Shown: in pieces, positions 8,912 to 16,887 of the stretch
Numbering within the stretch: position 1 is the stretch's first letter
Layout: each line of letters starts with the position of its first letter
From: Bacteroidales bacterium
GTDB taxonomy: Bacteria; Bacteroidota; Bacteroidia; Bacteroidales; UBA12077
Reading direction: 5' to 3'
NCBI GenBank assembly: GCA_003446015.1
Contig: DMBU01000052.1
Location: 81,435-133,826, forward strand
Length of the DNA: 52,392 bases
Made by a program: the position numbers and the translations under genes
Notes under the pieces: generated by a model
Told to the model about the DNA's origin: nothing
What the model saw: the letters and a program-made list of their open reading frames with translations, nothing else
The model's database searches: none

Positions 8912-9289
8912 TTATTTAGTTGCTTTCTTTTTATTAGCAATCGTTTTTCTTTTTCCTTTTCTGGTTCTCGCGTTATTCTTTGTACTTTGTCCTCTCACAG
9001 GAAGTCCAATACGATGACGAATACCTCTGTAACAACCAATATCCATTAATCGCTTAATGTTCATTTGAGTTTCTGAACGTAATGCTCCTTCAACCTTGTA
9101 TTTACTGTTTACAAGTTCTCTTATTTTCGCAATATGCTCGTCATTCCAATCTTTTACTTTGATGTCATGATCAATTCCCGCTTCTTCTAAAATAGCTTCC
9201 GCAGTACTACGACCAATACCGTAGATATAGGTTAAACCTATAACACCTCTTTTATTTTTTGGTAAATCTACTCCAACAATTCTTGCCAT
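8912..9289 (-). CDS. rpsM: Ribosomal protein S13
   Basis: uS13, 125 residues, in the head of the small subunit, where it contacts the large subunit and the P-site tRNA. Visible motifs are MARIVGVDLPKNKRG, LTYIYGIGRSTA, RGIRHRIGLPVRGQ and the basic C-terminal tail TKNNARTRKGKRKT. It lies between rpmJ and rpsK, the standard order. Confidence 0.98.
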   Translation of the reverse strand: MARIVGVDLPKNKRGVIGLTYIYGIGRSTAEAILEEAGIDHDIKVKDWNDEHIAKIRELVNSKYKVEGALRSETQMNIKRLMDIGCYRGIRHRIGLPVRGQSTKNNARTRKGKRKTIANKKKATK

Positions 9290-9323
9290 AAATCTTTTTT
9301 AATTAAAGTACAAAAATAATAAT

Positions 9324-9440
9324 TTATCCCTGACGCTGTTTAAACTTGGGATTTTTTTTATTAATAACGTATAGTCTACCATTTCGTCTAACGATTTTAC
9401 AATCGCTACTGCGTTTTTTTACAGATGCTCTGACTTTCAT
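9324..9440 (-). CDS. rpmJ: Ribosomal protein L36 (zinc-ligand-free form)
   Basis: A 38-residue reading frame beginning MKVRASVKKRSSDCKIVRRN and ending NPKFKQRQG, the bL36 signature. The family's zinc form has three Cys and one His; here only one Cys remains (Cys14), so it should not bind zinc in the usual way. It lies between infA and rpsM, where rpmJ belongs. The frame was read by eye from the bases between those two genes. Confidence 0.95.
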   Translation of the reverse strand: MKVRASVKKRSSDCKIVRRNGRLYVINKKNPKFKQRQG

Positions 9441-9452
9441 TTTCTATTTTTT

Positions 9453-9671
9453 TTATTTATATCTATAAGTTATTCTACCTTTTGTAAGATCATAAGGTGA
9501 CATTTCAACCTTTACTTTATCACCAGGTAAAATCTTGATGTAATGCATCCTCATTTTACCTGAGATGTGAGCTGTAATTACGTGACCATTTTCCAACTCA
9601 ACCCTAAACATCGCATTTGATAATGCTTCGATAATGGTTCCATCTTGTTCTATCGAAGATTGTTTTGCCAT
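9453..9671 (-). CDS. infA: Translation initiation factor IF-1
   Basis: 72 residues, the exact usual length, forming a single S1-like OB fold that occupies the 30S A site during initiation. Motifs are IEQDGTIIEALSNAMFRVEL, GHVITAHISGKMRMHYIKIL and the ending YDLTKGRITYRYK. It is three bases after map and 12 bases before rpmJ, a spacing that implies co-translation. Confidence 0.98.
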   Translation of the reverse strand: MAKQSSIEQDGTIIEALSNAMFRVELENGHVITAHISGKMRMHYIKILPGDKVKVEMSPYDLTKGRITYRYK

Positions 9672-9674
9672 ATA

Positions 9675-10454
9675 TTATATCTTATTTTTTGTAATCTCTT
9701 CTATATAATCAAATGTTGATAATATTTCAGCTCTACCTTTTTCAACTACTATTGCCAGTTCATAATGTGCAGAGGGTTTTCCATCAACAGTTCTTATTGT
9801 CCAACCATCATGGTCTTGTTTTATGTGTTTGCTTCCCATGTTTATCATTGGTTCAACACACAAAACTAATCCTTTTTTTAGAAGTATTCCTTTGCCTCGT
9901 TTTCCATAATTTGGAACCTCAGGAGCCTCATGCATATCTTTTCCCAATCCATGTCCAACCATTTCGCGTACTACAGAATAACCTGCATTTTCGGCGTGTT
10001 CTTGAACTGCATTTCCGATATCTCCAACTCTGTTTCCTTCGATAGCATTTGCTATACCTTTAAACAAAGATTCTTTGGTTACACGAAGTAAATTCATTAC
10101 TTCCGGCTTAACTTCTCCAACTGGAAAGGTATAAGCTGTATCTCCATAATAGCCTTCCATATAAGTTCCACAATCAACAGAAACAATATCTCCTTCTTTC
10201 AAAACATAATCAGATGGTATTCCATGCACCACCTGGTCATTTACTGAAGTACACAAACTATTAGGATATCCGGCATAACCAAGAAATCCAGGTACAGCTC
10301 CATTATCTCTAATAAATTCTTCGGCCCGCTTATCTAATTCAAGAGTTGTTACTCCCGGTTTAATAAGTTTTGCTACTTCAGCAAGAGTTTTTGAAACCAG
10401 TAAATTGTTTCTTCTTACAATTTCAATTTCCTCTTCTGACTTATAAACTAACAT
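9675..10454 (-). CDS. map: Methionine aminopeptidase, type I
   Basis: Removes the initiator Met from nascent proteins. All five metal ligands of the pita-bread fold are visible: the two Asp in VSVDCGTYMEGYYGDTAY, His in MVGHGLGKDMHEAP, Glu in VLCVEPMINMG and Glu in SAHYELAIVVEKG. The frame extends one codon upstream to TTG at 10457, but the ATG at 10454 is the more plausible start, giving 259 residues. There is no N-terminal zinc-finger extension, so it is the short bacterial form. It lies between secY and infA; the adk gene found here in Bacillus is absent. Confidence 0.97.
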   Translation of the reverse strand: MLVYKSEEEIEIVRRNNLLVSKTLAEVAKLIKPGVTTLELDKRAEEFIRDNGAVPGFLGYAGYPNSLCTSVNDQVVHGIPSDYVLKEGDIVSVDCGTYMEGYYGDTAYTFPVGEVKPEVMNLLRVTKESLFKGIANAIEGNRVGDIGNAVQEHAENAGYSVVREMVGHGLGKDMHEAPEVPNYGKRGKGILLKKGLVLCVEPMINMGSKHIKQDHDGWTIRTVDGKPSAHYELAIVVEKGRAEILSTFDYIEEITKNKI

Positions 10455-10484
10455 CAAAGAACGTTGTAATATAAAATATTATCA

Positions 10485-11828
10485 TTATATAGCAGAAGCT
10501 CCTCCAGCTCTGCCTTTTATTCTTCCTGATTTCATTAATCCATCGTAATGTCTCATTAAAAGATGACTTTCGATTTGTTGCAGTGTATCTAAAACAACAC
10601 CTACAAGGATTAACAATGAGGTACCTCCATAAAATTGCGCAAACTGACTATCAACTCCACCAATTTGTGCAAAAGCTGGCAAGATAGCAATAATTGCTAA
10701 AAATATAGATCCTGGGAGTGTAATTCTTGACATAATCGTATCTAAAAATTCTACTGTTTTACGTCCAGGTTTTACACCAGGAATAAATCCTCCATTCTTT
10801 TTCATATCTTCTGCCATTTGCGAGGGATTTATAGTAATAGCAGTATAGAAGTATGTAAAAAGAATAATCATGATTGCAAATGTAAAGTTATACCAGAATC
10901 CAATCATATTTGAAAACGCAGCCGCGAAACCTGTAAGCATATCAGAATCTGCGAAACCAGCAACTGTTAAAGGTATGAACATTAAAGCCTGTGCAAAGAT
11001 GATAGGCATTACACCTGCAGAGTTTACTTTTAACGGAATGTATTGTCGAACACCTCCGTATTGTTTATTTCCTACAATTCTTTTTGCATACTGTACAGGA
11101 ATTTTTCGTGTACCCTGCACTAAAAGTATTGTAGCAATAAATACAAAGAACAATATTACCATTTCAAGTAAGAACACTACTAATCCACCTCCCTGATCTT
11201 CCAGTCTACTAACAAATTCAAATAATAAAGATTGTGGTAATCTTGCAATAATACCAATCATAATGATTAGTGATATACCATTACCAATCCCTTTTTCTGT
11301 TATTTTTTCACCTAGCCACATAATAAACATGGTTCCGGATGTAAGAATAACAACAGATGAAAACCAGAAGAATGTTCCACCACCTAATACAAACGCAGAA
11401 TCAGGAAGCTGTACTTGTAAGTTTTTCAAGTAAGCTGGTGCCTGCATTACCAAAATAGCTACGGTTAGATACCTTGTTAACTGATTTATTTTTCTTCTGC
11501 CACTTTCACCTTCACGTTGTAACCTTTGGAAATAAGGAATAGCTATTCCTAATAACTGGATTACAATTGAAGCCGAAATGTAGGGCATAATACCCAATGC
11601 AAAAATGGATGCATTTGCAAATGCTCCACCTGAAAACATATTAAGAAGTCCTAAAACACCATCGGCAGTTTGTGTTTTTAACGCAGCTAATTGACTTGGA
11701 TCAATACCTGGTAATACGATAAAACTACCCAATCTATATATTAATAATATAAATAGTGTATAAACAATACGATTTCTAAGATCTTCAATTTTAGCTATAT
11801 TCCTTATTGTTTGTATTAAAGCTCTCAT
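10485..11828 (-). CDS. secY: Protein translocase subunit SecY
   Basis: 447 residues with about ten hydrophobic segments, the pore of the Sec translocon in the inner membrane. Characteristic segments include LIYRLGSFIVLPGIDPSQL, LGIMPYISASIVIQLL, GEKITEKGIGNGISLII and NPSQMAEDMKKNGGFIPGVK. The gene sits between rplO and map with a 4-base gap to rplO, as in the spc operon. It would export the T9SS and lipoprotein clients encoded in this window. Confidence 0.98.
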   Translation of the reverse strand: MRALIQTIRNIAKIEDLRNRIVYTLFILLIYRLGSFIVLPGIDPSQLAALKTQTADGVLGLLNMFSGGAFANASIFALGIMPYISASIVIQLLGIAIPYFQRLQREGESGRRKINQLTRYLTVAILVMQAPAYLKNLQVQLPDSAFVLGGGTFFWFSSVVILTSGTMFIMWLGEKITEKGIGNGISLIIMIGIIARLPQSLLFEFVSRLEDQGGGLVVFLLEMVILFFVFIATILLVQGTRKIPVQYAKRIVGNKQYGGVRQYIPLKVNSAGVMPIIFAQALMFIPLTVAGFADSDMLTGFAAAFSNMIGFWYNFTFAIMIILFTYFYTAITINPSQMAEDMKKNGGFIPGVKPGRKTVEFLDTIMSRITLPGSIFLAIIAILPAFAQIGGVDSQFAQFYGGTSLLILVGVVLDTLQQIESHLLMRHYDGLMKSGRIKGRAGGASAI

Positions 11829-11832
11829 TAAA

Positions 11833-12279
11833 TTATAATTTTACAATGGTTCCTTCAAGTGATTCAATTGCCTCAACAGCAGATTTTGAAAAAGCGTGTG
11901 CCTTAACTTCTAATTTCTTAGATAATGTACCATTACCAAGAATTTTTATACGGTCACTCTTTTTAGCTAATCCAGCATCGACAATTGCATCTACATCAAT
12001 TGTAGTTAAACCTTTCTTTTCAGCTAATTTTTCTAAAGTCTCTATGTTAATTCCTTTATATTCCTTTCGAGAAATATTTGTGAACCCAAACTTAGGCAAT
12101 CGTCTTTGTAAAGGCATTTGACCACCTTCAAAACCAATTTTCTTAGAATAACCGGATCTTGCTTTTTGCCCTTTATGACCTTTTGTTGCAGTTCCTCCTT
12201 TTCCAGATCCCTGTCCGCGGCCAACTCTTTTGCTGTTTTTTGTTGAGTTTTCAGCTGGTTTTAAGTTACTTAAATCCAT
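11833..12279 (-). CDS. rplO: Ribosomal protein L15
   Basis: uL15, 148 residues, a late 50S assembly protein. The Gly-rich basic N terminus (KRVGRGQGSGKGGTATKGHK) and FEGGQMPLQRRLPKFGF are diagnostic. It lies between rpmD and secY. Length is normal. Confidence 0.98.
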   Translation of the reverse strand: MDLSNLKPAENSTKNSKRVGRGQGSGKGGTATKGHKGQKARSGYSKKIGFEGGQMPLQRRLPKFGFTNISRKEYKGINIETLEKLAEKKGLTTIDVDAIVDAGLAKKSDRIKILGNGTLSKKLEVKAHAFSKSAVEAIESLEGTIVKL

Positions 12280-12311
12280 ATCTTTACTTTCAATTATTCG
12301 TTTTATTATTT

Positions 12312-12485
12312 TTATTCAACCCTAAGTAAATGTCTTACTTTAGTAATCATTCCTTGCACCTGAGGTGAATCATCAACCTCAATCGTATTATTCAATTTAC
12401 GAATACCAAGTGCTTCTAAGGTTCTTTTTTGGCGTTTGGTACTTCCAATCCCGCTCTTTATTTGTGTAACTTTTATCTTCGCCAT
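12312..12485 (-). CDS. rpmD: Ribosomal protein L30
   Basis: A 57-residue frame beginning MAKIKVTQIKSGIGSTKRQK, then TLEALGIRKLNNTIEV, and ending ITKVRHLLRVE: the short bacterial uL30. It lies 19 bases after rpsE and 32 bases before rplO, its standard place in the spc cluster. The frame was read directly from the bases between those genes. Confidence 0.96.
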   Translation of the reverse strand: MAKIKVTQIKSGIGSTKRQKRTLEALGIRKLNNTIEVDDSPQVQGMITKVRHLLRVE

Positions 12486-12504
12486 GAGTTTTAATTATTG
12501 GTCA

Positions 12505-13020
12505 TTATCCGTTAAAAACTTTATCAAGGGTAACACCTCGTTGTTCAGCAATTGCTCTGGCATCACGTAATTCTAGCAATGCATTAATGGTTGCCTTTAC
12601 CAGATTATGAGGGTTACTAGATCCTTTAGATTTAGCAAGAACGTCGGTAACACCAACACTCTCCAGAACAGCACGCATAGCACCACCTGCTTTAACTCCA
12701 GTACCATGAGACGCTGGTTTTAGAAAAACGTGAGCACCACCAAATCTGGAAATTTGTTCGTGAGGAATTGTACCTTTATAAATTGGTACTTTCACTAAAT
12801 TTTTCTTAGCAGCTTCAACTCCTTTTGCAATTGCAGTTGTTACTTCTTTTGCTTTTCCAAGACCATAACCTACGATACCATCTTCGTTACCAACAACAAC
12901 AATGGCAGTAAAACCAAAATTACGACCCCCTTTAGTAACTTTCGTTACTCTTTGAATACTAACGAGTCTATCCTTTAATTCTAAATCGCTGGTTTTAACT
13001 TTTCTTATACTTGTTGACAT
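12505..13020 (-). CDS. rpsE: Ribosomal protein S5
   Basis: uS5, 171 residues, near the mRNA entry tunnel and decoding fidelity region. The dsRNA-binding-like N-terminal half (RVTKVTKGGRNFGFTAIVVV, GYGLGKAKEVTTAI) and C-terminal half (VFLKPASHGTGVKAGGAMRA) are both complete. It lies between rplR and rpmD. Nothing unusual was seen. Confidence 0.98.
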   Translation of the reverse strand: MSTSIRKVKTSDLELKDRLVSIQRVTKVTKGGRNFGFTAIVVVGNEDGIVGYGLGKAKEVTTAIAKGVEAAKKNLVKVPIYKGTIPHEQISRFGGAHVFLKPASHGTGVKAGGAMRAVLESVGVTDVLAKSKGSSNPHNLVKATINALLELRDARAIAEQRGVTLDKVFNG

Positions 13021-13032
13021 AATATTTTTATC

Positions 13033-13392
13033 TTAAAATTTAAGTCCACCCTCTCTGGCAGCCTCTGCTAATGATTTAACTCTACCATGATATAAAAAGC
13101 CGTTTCTGTCAAATACGACTTCGGTAATTCCGTTTTCCAACGCTTTTTTAGCTGCCAAATTACCAACAAGTTTTGCTTGTTCGATTTTTGCAACATTACC
13201 TTTTTCAGCAATTTCTTTATTCTTAGAACATACTGACAGCAAAGTCTTTCCTTCCAGATCGTCGATAAACTGAACGTATATCTGCTTATTACTTCTAAAA
13301 ACAGACATTCTTGGCCTAGCTGCAGAACCACTGATCTGCTTACGAATACGCCTTTTTATTCTAATTCTTCTCTCTTGCTTTGTTAAAGCCAT
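13033..13392 (-). CDS. rplR: Ribosomal protein L18
   Basis: uL18, 119 residues, which binds 5S rRNA in the central protuberance with L5. Motifs are RIRKQISGSAARPRMSVFRS, IYVQFIDDLEGKTL and the C-terminal FDRNGFLYHGRVKSLAEAAR. It follows rplF by 19 bases and precedes rpsE by 12 bases. Confidence 0.98.
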   Translation of the reverse strand: MALTKQERRIRIKRRIRKQISGSAARPRMSVFRSNKQIYVQFIDDLEGKTLLSVCSKNKEIAEKGNVAKIEQAKLVGNLAAKKALENGITEVVFDRNGFLYHGRVKSLAEAAREGGLKF

Positions 13393-13411
13393 GACTCTTG
13401 TTTTTTAAACG

Positions 13412-13966
13412 TTATACACTAGCTGATTTACCGGCTTTTCTACGTAATTCTTCACCAACGAATTTAATACCTTTACCTTTGTAAGGTTCTGGTGGACGAA
13501 GAGAACGGATTTTTGCAGCTACTTCACCTATTAACTGTTTGTTTACACTTGTTAAAGTTACAATAGGATTAGCTCTTCTTTCTTGTACCGCTTCTACTTT
13601 AACTTCGTCAGGTATTTGAAAATGAATGTCGTGAGAAAAACCTAAACTAAGTTCTAAAACTTGACCTTTAGCCTCAGCTCTGTATCCAACACCTACTAAT
13701 TCTTGCTTTAGAGTAAATCCTTCAGATACTCCAATAACCATGTTATGAATTAATGAACGATATAAACCATGCAAAGACTTTTGTCTTTTTTCTTCGTTTG
13801 ATCGCTCAACAATAACCTGGTTTTCTTTTACTTCTACTTTGATATCAGTGTCTACTAGTTGCGAAATTTCTCCTTTTGGTCCTTTAACTTTAACCTCGTT
13901 CGTTTCGCTAATAGTCACTGTAACTCCGCTGGGTAAATCAATTGGTAATATTCCTATTCGTGACAT
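13412..13966 (-). CDS. rplF: Ribosomal protein L6, with a strong Shine-Dalgarno
   Basis: uL6, 184 residues with two homologous domains, near the factor-binding site of the 50S subunit. Motifs are MSRIGILPIDLPSGVTV, KGPKGEISQ and the C-terminal signature PEPYKGKGIKFVGEELRRKA. Unusually for this window, a strong SD (AAGGAGGAG) lies seven bases before the ATG, in the 17-base gap after rpsH. Neighbouring starts lack such a site, so this gene may initiate differently. Confidence 0.98.
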   Translation of the reverse strand: MSRIGILPIDLPSGVTVTISETNEVKVKGPKGEISQLVDTDIKVEVKENQVIVERSNEEKRQKSLHGLYRSLIHNMVIGVSEGFTLKQELVGVGYRAEAKGQVLELSLGFSHDIHFQIPDEVKVEAVQERRANPIVTLTSVNKQLIGEVAAKIRSLRPPEPYKGKGIKFVGEELRRKAGKSASV

Positions 13967-13973
13967 TTAGAAC

Positions 13974-13982
13974 TCCTCCTTA
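13974..13982 (-). promoter_or_regulatory. Strong Shine-Dalgarno before rplF
   Basis: On the minus strand AAGGAGGAG precedes the rplF ATG by seven bases, complementary to the 3' end of 16S rRNA. It is the only site of this strength I noticed before the genes of the ribosomal cluster, where most starts follow A/T-rich sequence. Confidence 0.8.
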
Positions 13983-13983
13983 A

Positions 13984-14382
13984 TTAATGTACATAACATA
14001 TTACCTCGCCACCAACATTTAGGGTTCGTGCTTCTTTATCTGTAATAACACCTTTCGATGTTGATAAAATAGCTATTCCTAAACCATTAAGTACTCTTGG
14101 TATTTCGTTAGTATCTACATATTTTCTTAATCCTGGCTTACTCACTCGTTGTATTGAATGAATAGCTGGTGTTTTAGTTTCTGGGTGATATTTTAATGCT
14201 ATCTTTATTTTTCCCTGTTTATTGTCATCTTCAAATTTATATGATAAGATGTAACCTTTATCATAAAGTAATTTTGTAATGTCTTTCTTTAAATTTGAAG
14301 CAGGGATTTCTACTACCCTATGATTTGCCATCACGGCATTTCTTATACGAGTAAGATAATCTGCTATCGGATCTGTGATCAT
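13984..14382 (-). CDS. rpsH: Ribosomal protein S8
   Basis: uS8, 132 residues, a primary binder of the 16S central domain. Motifs are MITDPIADYLTRIRNAVMAN, KPGLRKYVDTNEIPRVLNGLG and the ending LNVGGEVICYVH. In E. coli S8 is the spc operon repressor; whether that holds here is not visible. It lies between rpsN and rplF. Confidence 0.98.
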   Translation of the reverse strand: MITDPIADYLTRIRNAVMANHRVVEIPASNLKKDITKLLYDKGYILSYKFEDDNKQGKIKIALKYHPETKTPAIHSIQRVSKPGLRKYVDTNEIPRVLNGLGIAILSTSKGVITDKEARTLNVGGEVICYVH

Positions 14383-14407
14383 ATCTTTTTCTAATTTTAA
14401 TTACAAT

Positions 14408-14677
14408 CTACCAACTTGCTTTCTTAACACCAGGTATCAAACCTTTTGATGCCATTTCTCTAAAGGTAATTCTACTTATCCCAAATTGTCTCATATAACC
14501 CTTTGGTCTTCCAGTTATTAAACATCTATTATGAAGTCTAATAGGATTAGAATTTTTTGGTAATCTGCTTAATCCAACATAATCACCTTCCGCCTTAAGT
14601 TTTGCTCTTTTTTCAGCATACTTATCAACCAACTTTTGACGCCTTACTTCGCGAGCTTTCATTGATTCTTTAGCCAT
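14408..14677 (-). CDS. rpsN: Ribosomal protein S14 (zinc-free form)
   Basis: uS14, 89 residues, in the 30S head. This is the long form without the CxxC pairs of the zinc-binding type; the only Cys is in LHNRCLITGRPKGYMRQFGI. That segment and the ending LIPGVKKASW are family signatures. It lies six bases after rplE. Together with L36 it suggests a ribosome adapted to low zinc demand. Confidence 0.97.
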   Translation of the reverse strand: MAKESMKAREVRRQKLVDKYAEKRAKLKAEGDYVGLSRLPKNSNPIRLHNRCLITGRPKGYMRQFGISRITFREMASKGLIPGVKKASW

Positions 14678-14683
14678 AACGAT

Positions 14684-15241
14684 CTAATTCTTTTTAATGT
14701 TTTTAAATGGAATACCAAATCCGCGTAATAAAGCAAATCCTTCTTCATCAGTTTGAGCTGTAGTAACAAATGTTATTTCTAATCCTAAAATTTTGTTGAT
14801 CTTATCAAGATCAATTTCAGGGAAAATAATTTGTTCCTGTACTCCCATAGTATAGTTACCTCTACCGTCAAATTTAGAACTTACACCGTTGAAGTCACGA
14901 ATACGAGGAAGTGATATACAAATTAATCTTTCTAAAAATTCGTACATTTTACTTCTGCGTAAAGTTACTTTTACTCCAATTGGCATTCCTTTTCTTAACT
15001 TAAAGTTAGATATATCCTTTTTTGAGTATGTTTTAACGGCTTTTTGTCCAACAATAAGCGCTAATTCTTCCTGAGCAGCTTCAATAAGTTTCTTATCGGC
15101 AACTGCCTGACCAACACCTTGATTTAGAATTATTTTTTCTAATCTAGGAACTTGCATTACACTTTTGTAATTAAATTCCTTAGTTAGTGCAGGAATTATC
15201 TCTTCTTTGTATTTGGTCTGTAAAACAGGCGTATATTCCAT
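14684..15241 (-). CDS. rplE: Ribosomal protein L5
   Basis: uL5, 185 residues, binding 5S rRNA and contacting P-site tRNA. Motifs are KIILNQGVGQAVADKK, GMPIGVKVTLRRSKMYEFLE and IIFPEIDLDKI. Its ATG overlaps the rplX stop by one base (TAATG), so translation is probably coupled. Confidence 0.98.
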   Translation of the reverse strand: MEYTPVLQTKYKEEIIPALTKEFNYKSVMQVPRLEKIILNQGVGQAVADKKLIEAAQEELALIVGQKAVKTYSKKDISNFKLRKGMPIGVKVTLRRSKMYEFLERLICISLPRIRDFNGVSSKFDGRGNYTMGVQEQIIFPEIDLDKINKILGLEITFVTTAQTDEEGFALLRGFGIPFKNIKKN

Positions 15242-15564
15242 TACTTGATTTCCTCTCCTGATTTTTTTGAATATCGCACTAATTTATTTTTCTCATTCAA
15301 TTTTCTACCAATCCTTGTAGGATTTCCAGTAGAAGGATCAACCACCATCAGATTCGAAATATGAACTGGTGCCTCCTTTTTAACGATACCACCTTGTGGA
15401 TTAGTCGCGTTAGGCTTAGTGTGTTTTGAAACCATATTAACACCTTCAACAATAGCTTTCTCCTTGTCGTAAATTACTTCAAGGACTTTTCCTTGTTGTC
15501 CTTTATTTTCACCTGCATTTACGTAAACAGTATCGCCTTTTTTAATGTGTAATTTCCTTCGCAT
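15241..15564 (-). CDS. rplX: Ribosomal protein L24
   Basis: uL24, 107 residues, an initiator of 50S assembly. The KOW motif is clear (IKKGDTVYVNAGENKGQQGK), followed by VEGVNMVSKHTKPNATNPQG. It follows rplN by 17 bases and overlaps rplE by one base. Confidence 0.97.
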   Translation of the reverse strand: MRRKLHIKKGDTVYVNAGENKGQQGKVLEVIYDKEKAIVEGVNMVSKHTKPNATNPQGGIVKKEAPVHISNLMVVDPSTGNPTRIGRKLNEKNKLVRYSKKSGEEIK

Positions 15565-15581
15565 GCAGCAATTATTTTTAA

Positions 15582-15947
15582 TTATAATACTTCTGGAGCT
15601 AATGAGATAATCTTCATGTAATTTTCACGCAATTCTCTTGGTATTGGACCAAAAATACGTGTTCCACGAATTTCACCTGTTGCATTTAACAATACAACTG
15701 CATTGTTATCGAAACGAATGTAAGAGCCATCTGGTCGACGAACTTCTTTTCTAGTTCTAACCACAACAGCTCGACTTACTGTTCCTTTTTTAACTTCTCC
15801 TGATGGTAAAGCACTTTTAATAGCAACAACTATTTGATCACCAATCGAAGCGTATCTTTTACCAGTACCACCAAGTACACGGATGCACAATACTTCTTTG
15901 GCTCCACTGTTATCAGCTACTGTTAGTCTACTTTCTTGTTGTATCAT
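15582..15947 (-). CDS. rplN: Ribosomal protein L14
   Basis: uL14, 121 residues, at the subunit interface. Motifs are MIQQESRLTVADNSGAKEVL, VVRTRKEVRRPDGSYIRFD and RGTRIFGPIPRELR. It is two bases after rpsQ, indicating tight coupling. Confidence 0.98.
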   Translation of the reverse strand: MIQQESRLTVADNSGAKEVLCIRVLGGTGKRYASIGDQIVVAIKSALPSGEVKKGTVSRAVVVRTRKEVRRPDGSYIRFDNNAVVLLNATGEIRGTRIFGPIPRELRENYMKIISLAPEVL

Positions 15948-15949
15948 GA

Positions 15950-16210
15950 CTATTTAACTCTTTCAATGATTTCTACTAATCTCCAACATTTATTCTTGCT
16001 TAATGGTCTTGTTTCCATAATCTTAACAGTATCTCCAATATTGCAAGTATTCTCCTCATCATGAGCAGTAAATTTATTTCTGCGTTTGATGAATTTACCG
16101 TATTTTTCGTGTTTTACTTTTCGTTCAACAGCAATTACAATGGTTTTATCCATTTTGTTGCTAACAACAACACCAATACGCTCTTTTCTCAGTTTCCTTG
16201 TTGTTTCCAT
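15950..16210 (-). CDS. rpsQ: Ribosomal protein S17
   Basis: uS17, 86 residues, an OB-fold primary 16S binder. Motifs are RKERIGVVVSNKMDKTIVIA, VKHEKYGKFIKRRNKFTAHD and METRPLSKNKCWRLVEI. It lies between rpmC and rplN. Confidence 0.98.
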   Translation of the reverse strand: METTRKLRKERIGVVVSNKMDKTIVIAVERKVKHEKYGKFIKRRNKFTAHDEENTCNIGDTVKIMETRPLSKNKCWRLVEIIERVK

Positions 16211-16219
16211 TTTAAAAAA

Positions 16220-16426
16220 TTAACTGTTTGAGTTTTCGTTTAATTCTCTTTTTCGCAACTCAGTATTCAATCTTGCAATATTCTTGCGTGCTTCTTTAAT
16301 CTTTAACGGATTATCTAAAGGAGACACAGCATGATTAAGCTTCAGACGAGTTAGATGAGTTTTTTCAGTATCGATTCTCTCCACTAACTCTTTTGTTGAC
16401 AATTCTTTTATTTCAGAACTTTTCAT
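16220..16426 (-). CDS. rpmC: Ribosomal protein L29
   Basis: uL29, 68 residues, a two-helix hairpin at the polypeptide exit tunnel near the signal recognition particle and trigger factor dock. The signatures are MKSSEIKELSTKELVERID and NPLKIKEARKNIARLNTELR. It is six bases after rplP. Confidence 0.97.
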   Translation of the reverse strand: MKSSEIKELSTKELVERIDTEKTHLTRLKLNHAVSPLDNPLKIKEARKNIARLNTELRKRELNENSNS

Positions 16427-16432
16427 TTCGTA

Positions 16433-16861
16433 CTAATTTGTTTTTTCAACATAATCTCGTCTAACAACGAATTTTACTGGGATAGGTAATTTCTGTGCAG
16501 CAAGTCGCAATGCTTCTTGTGCAACTTTAAATGGAACACCTTCTGCTTCAATAAGAATTCTTCCTGGTTTTACAGGAGCAACAAATCCTTCTGGTGCACC
16601 ACGACCTTTACCCATACGTACCTCTGCAGGTTTCTTTGTGATTGGTTTATCCGGAAAAATTCTGATCCAAATCTGACCTTCACGTTTCATGTATCTTGTC
16701 ACAGCTTGTCGTGCTGCTTCAATTTGTCGTCCAGTCATCCAACACTCTTCAAGTGCTTTGATTCCGAAAGAACCGAAAGCAAGCTGATTCCCTCTTTGGG
16801 CATTACCTTTCATCTTGCCCTTTTGGACTCTTCTGTATTTAACTTTTTTTGGCTGTAACAT
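16433..16861 (-). CDS. rplP: Ribosomal protein L16
   Basis: uL16, 142 residues, placed beside the A site and peptidyl transferase centre. Motifs are MLQPKKVKYRRVQKGKMKG, GRQIEAARQAVTRYMKREGQ, FPDKPITKKPAEVRMGKGRG and the C-terminal AAQKLPIPVKFV. The 81-82 region (E. coli) carries the conserved Arg (VRMGKGRG) that is often hydroxylated. It follows rpsC by 26 bases. Confidence 0.98.
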   Translation of the reverse strand: MLQPKKVKYRRVQKGKMKGNAQRGNQLAFGSFGIKALEECWMTGRQIEAARQAVTRYMKREGQIWIRIFPDKPITKKPAEVRMGKGRGAPEGFVAPVKPGRILIEAEGVPFKVAQEALRLAAQKLPIPVKFVVRRDYVEKTN

Positions 16862-16887
16862 TTTTAATAATCTTTAAAATTATCGCC

